Below, piece by piece: positions 56,488 through 64,000 of a stretch of 64,000 nucleotides of DNA. The notes beneath the pieces are model-generated. The model saw only the letters and a list, made by a program, of their open reading frames with translations. It was not told where the DNA came from and ran no database searches. The position numbers and the translations under genes are program-made. Each line of letters opens with the position of its first letter. Positions within the stretch are counted from its first letter, which is position 1. Source of the DNA: Parietichytrium sp. I65-24A (Eukaryota; Sar; Bigyra; Thraustochytrida; Thraustochytriidae). The DNA is taken from positions 1 through 64,000 of the forward strand of contig BLSF01000010.1 of the NCBI GenBank assembly GCA_012862575.1, given 5' to 3'.

Positions 56488-59400
56488 GCTCCACAAGATT
56501 AACTTAACTTGCGCAAGCACGTACTTTTTAGTTTCCACTCTTGCTTGCTCTATCGCTCGCCACGCGTGTTCAAGCCCTTCGAAAGTCTCAGTCTATTCCT
56601 TACTCGAACTGCCGACAATCACTGTGCTATGTTACGTTTGGTGTTTGTTTGTCGTCCTCCTTGCTTTCCACTTTCCACTTTCCAATTTTCACTCTCTCTC
56701 TTTCTCCATGTCCACGGTCACTAATTAGGTTTAGGATAGTAGCTAGTAGAATGTGTCAAGGTCTGAATGAATGAAACAAACAAACAAAAAAGCCAACTAT
56801 TTCGATGTTAGTTTTTTTTCATTGAACGAATTGATTGAAACAGTGAAAGAGCGTCAAAAAAGGATTTATGATTTATCAAATCCGGAATCTGGAAGGAAGT
56901 CGGAAGTTTGGAAGGAAGGAAGGAAGTTAGGAAGAAAGGAGGCAAAGGACGAAGCCACAGTGTGAGCAAAATTCACTATTTTTGTACTAGTGAAATAAAT
57001 AGTACAAATTTTAATAGTCTACTCTCAACGAGGCAGTTTTGGGCCACTGGGAGGTGATAGTACAGTACCAAGTACTAGAAATTGTACCTTAGAGAGTGCT
57101 AGCTTGCATTATAATAGTGCTCCGTACAGACATTACTGAGTTAGTGCAACGAGAGAGAAACAAGATGGCGTTCTTCTCTCTGTGTGAGTTGAGAGAATTG
57201 AGCTTTTTCCTGAGATTCTTTCTCTCCGTGCCTGTTGTGTGCAGTGTGCAGCCACATCGGCCATCAGCTTGCACCGCCGCGAAGGAGAAGGAAAGGATGA
57301 AGAGACTGTTTGTTTGTTGATTGTCGTTCGTATTGTTGCATTGCAGTCTCGATGTCTTTTGTTTTGCTTGTTTTGCTATTTTCTGCTGGAAGCACTGGAG
57401 AGCGGCTCCTCTCTGCAAGAGTTTCGTGCCTGCAAGTGCAGCCTCGTAGCGGCCATTTGTTAGTTTAGTTTTGATTGATTTAGAAATCATTATGTCAATG
57501 AGTGCAAGAGACTCCACTCCCGGTCATTCGTTGTGCAGTTGTGTGCAATTTCTATTGCCACTCCAGTGACTAGTTTCTTCGTGCTCAATTTAATTCTTTT
57601 GTTCAATGAAAAGATGTGGCGAGACAAGAGAAGCGTTTTCTTTTTTTTCTTTTCTTTTCTTTGCACAGGCTTGTCATCACAGTCAAGTCAATCGGCTGTG
57701 AATGTGAATGTGAAAAATATTCTGGGCAGAAATGGATTCCCACCTCTTATCCTTCTTTTCCACTTATCTATAAAGCCTTAAGCCGGACGTACACACACTA
57801 ACATAACGTGAAGTCCTATCGACATTATGGCAATACTTAACCGAGCTAGTTATTCGGATGCGTAAGATGTGATAGGCCTTGACGACCGGCTCTCACAGAT
57901 GGTGCCAATTTGGTGGTGAGAAATTGTGTGTATAAGACTGGATATTTCGTATTACTGTTTATTTTAAACGATCTTAGGGGCCAGGAATCCATGTTGCGTC
58001 CGATAACCATGCACTATCGGATACTGTAGAGATTGCATTTGGAAGAAAATTTCAGTGCAGTGGATGCAGACGAGAAGAGCTCCGAGTCTTCGAAAACTTC
58101 GAAAGCCGAAACGAACACGAGGGCTGGAAGATGATTGCTCCGTACAAATGAGACGATTTTGCAAGAATGAGAGAGCAGGTCTGATCGATGAAGATCACTT
58201 AATCAACTTACCGATGAAATGAGTGCTGGTTCAGCAAGTGGAAGAATTCGTTCACCGCCGAGTTGTGACATTCGCAGCTGCACACTTGGAAAGGGCTGTG
58301 TCCCACAAACATTTTCTTTTTTATTTATTTCTGATTGGTACTCAGTACTTGTACTGTGCTCACTTTGACCCAGACTTTTTAACGCGCCCTGCGTGCTTTT
58401 GTTTGGAAGTCCACAGCCTTGAACGGTTGTACCCAGGACCAAGACGTGCACGAGTAACCGTGATTGGATGAAAAGCAGCTCAGTCACGCTCAGTCGGACT
58501 CTTTGCGAAGCACAGCCACGGTTTCAAATTGAAGAAGAAACAGACAAGTCAGGCCAAGTGGAGTGATTTTTCCTATTTGTTGCCGATTCATGAGGCGCAG
58601 ACCGGTTAATCAAATAGCAATCACCGTCTTTTCAAGACTCACAACGTCAATCAAAGCAAATGGACGAGCCTCCCAGTCCTCGCGCCAGGTTGGTTGCACG
58701 TGCCGCGTTCTGAACTCTCCCAACTTGTCTGAACTCTGTGAGTAGACTAGCGGCATGTTTAGCGCCACTCAGTTAATGGCATTTTGCAAGCGCTTGACCT
58801 CAATTCGAGGTTATGGTAGTCGCGGACAGCACTGACTTTGGCCTTTTGATCTGTCCCAGCTCTGAGTGGAGTGCTTCTTATCTCCGAGAAAACAACTCGT
58901 GTTCTCCGGCTCTGATTGTCAGGGAGTTCAGGGAGCTGCAAAAGCTCGAGCTTTTTGGTTGATCTGATACTAAAGTGCTCGAGATGATGCAGAAGTTTCT
59001 TTCTTTCCAACCATAACTTAGTTGAGCGGAACGAGATTTTTCTTCAAAAGTTCAGCGAACCACAGAGCCACACTCCGTAGCAGTGTATAGCGATTACTAT
59101 GATGCAAATGCACGATTCCACACGAGCATGTCTTGCTGGTCGTATTTCTTAGAAATGCACAAGTCGTCTCACTAACTCATTGCAAAGAAACCAGCCGCGT
59201 GATGGACCCATCCACACGATGCATCCATCACGCTGAGTAAAGTTCGTGTTTGATCATGGTTGATTGCGAGGAAGGGAGGCTTTGCTTTGCACCAATTTGC
59301 GGTCGCAGGGAAGACTGGAGAAACTTGTCTGCAATTCTGTGAGCCATTCTCTCTTGGGCCTGCTTTGTTGCGGTTGAGTCGAGAGGAAGAAACCTACCTT

Positions 59401-61416
59401 GTGCTCCCTGCTCCCTCGGTCGATCAAGCTTGAAGAAGGCCTGGCGCCTTGCGTGAACTGCTTGGGCGCCACAGGCATGCAGGCTCGCACAGCGGCCAGA
59501 GTCTTTGGCCATAGCTCATCGACTTGCAACCAAATTGGGTTTGGCACGTCCGTGGCACAATCCAACTTGCGATGAATTGGTCGTCCAGAATGGTGGCGGA
59601 ATTCAAGCTGTCAGTGTACCACCGCACGCGAGTCTGCACGGCGCTCGGGAACAGGTCGTACCCAGAGTTCCCTCTTGCCGCGACGAGTGTCTCAACCTCA
59701 ACGCTTCGCCCTCGCATGATTGCAGCTCGCTTGGGACCAGTCTCACAATTTCGGAGCCTCTGGCGTCTTGTTGCTTCATGCCACAGGCGCACTTTTTCCC
59801 CGCTGACCTTGTTCACGTGCTGGGAGGGTATATTCGGACCTTTTCCGTGACGGGGAACTCGCTCGAGGTTGTGATTTGCAAAAGAATTACTCGAGAATTT
59901 CCCGTACCATTTGTCTCCACACGTCCAAGGACCATGGATGAATCGATTGTAAACACTGGTCCCGTTAACGTTTTTTCGATTCTCCTGTGTTTATGTAGAT
60001 GAAGGAACCTATGTTGCTGGTATGCGAGGAGTGGAATCCTCGAGGATGGTGGTCCAAGCCTCTGTGGAGAAAGTGAATTCGCAGTCTGTCGACCACAAAG
60101 ACGCGGAAACTCAGATTACAACAGCAACGCTCGACCAGAGCTAGAAATGGAAACCAATAGACAATACATACTCGCTGATGCTCAAGTGATCCCTCCACTT
60201 ACTATATTGAGAGCGTGCCCATCAGCCATGATGCACGCATCTTGCTGTCTCCATCTTCTCGGCCATGCTGCATGCAACAAATCCACGATCGGAACTCGTT
60301 ATCACCGTGTCCTCGATCCGCTCGCACACAAGCACTTTCATTGTGACGGTGTATTTACGGTACGAGCAACTTTCTTCGACCAACATTGTAAAATTTGTTC
60401 TAATCATCCGTAAGAATTTCGATTGAGACAAAGCCTTTCTTGGAGAGAAGACGCAGTGGACTTTCGATAGAGCGACCTCCAGAGACTTTGGCCGTTCAAA
60501 TTTTTACTCCGCATAGCTGCCGGGCGCAAAAGAGGCACACCAAAATTGATTAATCACAGCATAGATTTTCTGTGAAAATTTTTACGCCACTCGTCTTCTG
60601 TAGTAACTAGGGATGAGGTGTGCGATGAACTTTTTCACTTGGCCAAAATAAGGCGGTGTAAAAGGGACAAAGTGAACTTTACTTTATATCATACACAGTC
60701 AGAATTCACTTGGAAGTTCGAATTCACAGTCAGATGTTTGATTTTTACTCTCGAGGACACCTGCGCCAACAACGGTGCGATTTCATATTACGTCAAGTCA
60801 TCTTAGGTCGACGCCATCAATACCTTTAAGGCATCCCAAGAACCACTAGTACTTCATAATCCCAAGATATTTCTCCAGCTCTCATAAGGCAGAACCTTAT
60901 CTGAGCTTATAACAAGCACCTCCCATTCTTACCATTCTTACCAAACGACTACTGAGCCTTCGTGCGTAAAAACTCTCACATACGCTAAACTGGTATGATG
61001 CTAGTACGCTCTGAGATACTCACAGTTTACTCCACATGTGGTATTAGTAAAAATTGTGAGAACCAGAGCTGAGTACTCCCCGTACCTTAATGAATAGACT
61101 AGCCACCACTATGAGGCGGCCCAAGAACCTGCCCTCTCGTTTGTCTCATTTGTCTCCCAATTCTCTCAGTGAATGTTCAACAATGAAATGACACAAGGAA
61201 GCAAAACAAGGAAGGATCGGGCGAGCCTCTCAGACTGAGAACGACGAGAGTTGCAAGCAAGCAGAACCCGAACTGGAGAAGAGTAGAGCAACTGTTGAAG
61301 CAGGCTGCGGCTGGACTTTGCGAAGAGACCGGAAGGAAGTCCTCGGACTGCACAGAGCGCGGTGCACGTGGGGACATCTGCAACGCTGTAACGCTGTAAC
61401 GCTGCTGCGCGAGAAG
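56488..61416. other. 4.9-kb gene-poor region
   Basis: No ORF is supported (longest 165 codons at 59505-60002 without domain). It contains a pyrimidine tract 56651-56710 upstream of the RCC1-like gene, GAATGAATGAAACAAACAAAC near 56763, GTACAGTACCAAGTACTAG near 57062, exact GTACTCAGTAC at 58338-58348, GAATTCAC...GAATTCACAGTCAG near 60703-60732, and a C-rich block ~60825-61190 before the last gene. Confidence 0.5.
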
Positions 61417-63468
61417 ATGGAGAGCCTGTTCAAGTTGCTGCAGGTCATGGAGCTGCCGCTGGAGCTGAGGAATGGCCTGATGCCGCTCGCCATAGCAGCG
61501 CTGCATACAGCGGCCAAGCAGCCGTGGACGGTGTTTGTGGCGAAAAATTTCTTGCCAGCGGCAGCAGTGATGATGGCGCTTGGAAAAGGGTGCATGGGCG
61601 TGCGGAGTCTGAAGCGTGCGCGAGAAGAAGAAACGATCTCCGTTTCAGGGAATGATGAGAAAGAAGCTGAATTTCGGCAAATGAAAGTTGCGCGTGTAGA
61701 GCCAGGATGGTTCCATGGCCCATATGATTCCAGTGACGAAAATGGTTTGCCCGAAGCACAACCAGTGCAGTCGGGCGATGACGACGACTCGAACTTGGAA
61801 CTGTCGGACTCAGAGGCTGAAACGGAGCATGTGCTCTTTTCCGACGATCAAAACTCACCCTTCGATGACCTCACGTCCGAAGAAGATGCGCGAGAATTGG
61901 ACTCTGGTGCTCAAATAGAGCTGTGGCAAAGGTCTGGTGAAGATCGTCGCACTTTCGAGGGGGAAGATTCGCAAAACGAGACGAGGGCAGTCGCAGATAT
62001 CGATCGGAAAACCGGACTAGTCACAGACACTGACCTGGAGACAAACGCAGTCGCTGACGTCGATCGCGAGACCGAGACAGTCACAGATTTTGATCATGGG
62101 ATCGAAGCAGTTGCAGAGACCGTGGTACTCGCAGGCACCGACCGGGAGACCGAGGCACTCGCAGATACCGACCGTGAGACAGAAGCACTTGCAGAAACCT
62201 GTCCGGAGACTCGGGAAAGGCTGGATGCCAATGACGTCTCTCGCATTCCACACCCCGTCCAAGAAGTAACAATTTCCAAACACCAGAAAGAGGAGACGCG
62301 TGAAGGCGTGCAGCTCTATCAAAAATCGCGGAAAGTATTCTCTACCATGTCTGACGCAAAAGAGAGGCCATCAGAGGAAAGCTTCGGGCAAGCAACAAAG
62401 CCTGATGGCGGCAATTCTATGGAAATTGAAGAACTTCGAGGGAACCCCTCACCGACAGTGCGCAACTCTGGTCCGGCATTGCATACATCGCATAGAAACG
62501 AGGAGGTCGCCAAAGTAAACGCAAAGGGGAGCAGCAGCAGCAGCAGCAGCAGCGGCAGCGGCAGCGGAGGCGGTAGCAACTCTGGAAGTGCCCAGTCGTA
62601 TGGTAAACTCGGTCCCTTCGATCGAAAGACTGGAAGTGTTCAGCCATCTGGTGAACAAGGCCCAAGGCTTAGTAGTTTGGGTCTGGAGACTCCGCCCCGA
62701 GACACCATCCCCCGAAAGTCTGATTCAAGCGATACCGAGAGTGAAGGATATTCTTCCGACTCAGGCAAAGTCGACGGGAATCCAAGTCGCCGGAAGGGTG
62801 TCGTTCAGGCGAAAGACGCGCGCGAAATTGCAGAAATTGCTGAGAAGCTCACACTGCTCACTCGTAAAGGTGCGGACTTGCCAGTCTTGAAGCTGACACC
62901 AGAGGAAATCAAATCTCTCGAATTCGGAGAAGCAAAATCTGAGCAAGATCCTGGCAAAACCGAAAGGCTAATGAATTTAGCGAGACAATGGCTAAACAAC
63001 ATTTTGCCACCAGAAGCATGGGTCAATAGTTGCTGGAAGGATGTCACGAAAATCATAAAAATTGGGGGGTGTCAGACGGAGGAGGACGTGCTATCCTTGT
63101 TTGTGGAGTCCGTCTCACCGCAGAACAAGATCGCGATTGTACAGCGCACATCTCCACAAAATGGCGCCTACGTAAGGTTAAATATTCGAGGTAGGAAATT
63201 TGATCCAAATGTCTGCCTTGTTTGGCGGTGCTTTCAAGCACATGTGAAGAATTCCCCTCCTCGGAGTGTCGAGAAGGGAGCCAAGCATACACCCAAAAGT
63301 CGTATTACAAAGAGGCCATTGCGCGAGGAAAGCGGCATGTCAGTATCTAAGAAGAAGAAGAAGAAGCTGTCAATGACTCTCCCAGAGGAGCCGGAAAGAG
63401 AAAAGAAGAGAGCGGATACCACATTTTTTGATGCCAGAGGCAGCGCGAGTAATCCAATACTCCTCTAG
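61417..63468 (+). CDS. Large acidic/basic, probably nuclear protein of unknown function
   Basis: From the ATG at 61417, 683 residues; the longer frame starts at TTG. Residues 1-60 are hydrophobic-helical (LELRNGLMPLAIAALHTAA), not a clear signal peptide. The middle is a long acidic disordered region with degenerate 10-residue TDRETEALAD repeats (~210-265) and a poly-Ser/Gly stretch from an (AGC)n tract. The C-terminal part (~465-600) seems folded: helices DAREIAEIAEKLTLL and LMNLARQWLNNILPPEAWVNSCW, then strands IVQRT, AYVRLNIRGRKF and CLVWRCFQ. It ends with a run of six Lys (KKKKKK, likely NLS) and further basic clusters. I do not recognise the folded part. A chromatin or RNA-binding role is only a guess. 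Confidence 0.65.
   Translation: MESLFKLLQVMELPLELRNGLMPLAIAALHTAAKQPWTVFVAKNFLPAAAVMMALGKGCMGVRSLKRAREEETISVSGNDEKEAEFRQMKVARVEPGWFHGPYDSSDENGLPEAQPVQSGDDDDSNLELSDSEAETEHVLFSDDQNSPFDDLTSEEDARELDSGAQIELWQRSGEDRRTFEGEDSQNETRAVADIDRKTGLVTDTDLETNAVADVDRETETVTDFDHGIEAVAETVVLAGTDRETEALADTDRETEALAETCPETRERLDANDVSRIPHPVQEVTISKHQKEETREGVQLYQKSRKVFSTMSDAKERPSEESFGQATKPDGGNSMEIEELRGNPSPTVRNSGPALHTSHRNEEVAKVNAKGSSSSSSSSGSGSGGGSNSGSAQSYGKLGPFDRKTGSVQPSGEQGPRLSSLGLETPPRDTIPRKSDSSDTESEGYSSDSGKVDGNPSRRKGVVQAKDAREIAEIAEKLTLLTRKGADLPVLKLTPEEIKSLEFGEAKSEQDPGKTERLMNLARQWLNNILPPEAWVNSCWKDVTKIIKIGGCQTEEDVLSLFVESVSPQNKIAIVQRTSPQNGAYVRLNIRGRKFDPNVCLVWRCFQAHVKNSPPRSVEKGAKHTPKSRITKRPLREESGMSVSKKKKKKLSMTLPEEPEREKKRADTTFFDARGSASNPILL
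62530..62553 (+). repeat. (AGC)n microsatellite encoding poly-Ser
   Basis: Eight AGC units in frame in the probable nuclear protein gene, followed by GGCAGC variants giving Ser/Gly. Confidence 0.9.
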
Positions 63469-64000
63469 GCACTCATGCCACTGGTATACTGCGTTTAAAG
63501 TGTCTCAAAGTCCCCTCCCCCCTTCCCCTTTGTTTTTATATCCTTTTTCAAATTTGAATGACAGGCACAAAAAATATTTTCTCTCTTTGCGAAAGCCCTA
63601 GCTAGCAACACGGTTTTCTTGTTGCATATCTATTGACACTTGGTTTAAAAAGCAAGAAATCTCAAGCAGCTCACTTTTCCGATACTGGTTTCTCTTCCAT
63701 TCCATTACCGAAAAAACTCGGCATCGAACCCCAAGACACCGAGCTCAAAGATTGGTCGACCAGTTCTCTTTGAACTTCAAAGATGACAGTCAGATCAGGA
63801 AAAGCCTTTTCGTTCGCGCATAGTTGGCATCGAGGACCATCAAAGAATCGCTCTATTCAACCGACCTCCCCACATCGCAGCACGCCTGTCAGGCTCGTCC
63901 AGAGCGCACGAAACACAGAAGCGAGTTGTTCATTGTTGATGCAACGCCCCACGCACGCAAGTCTCCCTCTCTCTCTCTCTTTTCCTCTACGACCTGGCGT
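63469..64000. other. Right-hand end, no gene seen
   Basis: AT-rich 3' flank of the last gene, then unremarkable sequence ending in a CTCTCTCTCTCTCT tract at ~63966-63982, which could be the purine-tract element of a minus-strand gene further left or unrelated. Confidence 0.4.

Noticed and set aside
59505-60002. 165-codon plus ORF
   Set aside because: Composition is random-like, overlapping antisense ORFs are similar in length, no domain or signal.

Overview
The window is nuclear DNA from a eukaryote, most likely a flagellated stramenopile protist; a labyrinthulomycete or thraustochytrid-like organism would fit. The genes are long, mostly intronless, and separated by 0.3-5 kb of AT-richer, microsatellite-rich sequence. 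The few introns I can place (73, 77 and 88 nt) have GT...AG ends. Several products are purely eukaryotic: an SRPK kinase, a DENND6-type Rab GEF, a SAMHD1-like dNTPase, a beta'-COP-like propeller and a CatSper accessory subunit. The Thr/Pro stalks of the 'PTxAPT' type at 40.2 kb and 55.0 kb are typical of heterokont surface proteins. The lineage call is inference. I saw no prokaryotic operon, CRISPR array, rRNA, convincing tRNA or recognisable transposon.

Layout. 1-2.2 kb (+): cysteine-repeat membrane protein cut by the left edge. 4.4-6.3 kb: a tail-anchored protein (+) facing a methyltransferase (-). 7.4-9.8 kb: a mitochondrial SlyD/FKBP12 fusion (+) facing a beta'-COP-like WD40 protein (-). 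11.6-17.2 kb: a three-exon SAMHD1-like gene (+) facing a CatSper beta/delta/epsilon-like subunit (-). 18.0-23.6 kb: a GC-rich coiled-coil gene (+), a TPR protein (+) and a GH3 glucosidase (-). 24.6-30.4 kb: an RWD protein (+) facing an SRPK kinase with a giant insert (-). 32.3-42.4 kb: a ModF-like tandem ABC ATPase, a temptin-like secreted protein and a 1587-residue PqiA-like membrane protein, all (+). 42.9-48.6 kb: DENND6 and a SHOCT-like acidic protein, both (-). 53.8-56.5 kb: a b561-like protein (+) facing an RCC1-like 42-residue repeat protein (-). 61.4-63.5 kb (+): an acidic/basic, probably nuclear protein. The two gaps of about 5 kb (48.6-53.8 and 56.5-61.4 kb) hold no gene I can support.

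Organisation. Strands alternate, so genes mostly come as tail-to-tail pairs (60-490 bp between stops) separated by head-to-head spacers (0.8-5.1 kb). There is no shared pathway, but several products act at membranes (CatSper subunit, PqiA-like, XK-like, b561-like, DENND6, WD40/COPI-like). Two regulatory-looking signals run across unrelated genes: coding-strand purine (GAGA/CAGAGA) tracts 100-700 bp upstream of at least seven start codons, and an exact 11-bp near-palindrome GTACTGAGTAC/GTACTCAGTAC present five times in intergenic DNA. Many computed ORF starts are not ATG, so I moved starts to the first in-frame ATG where noted.
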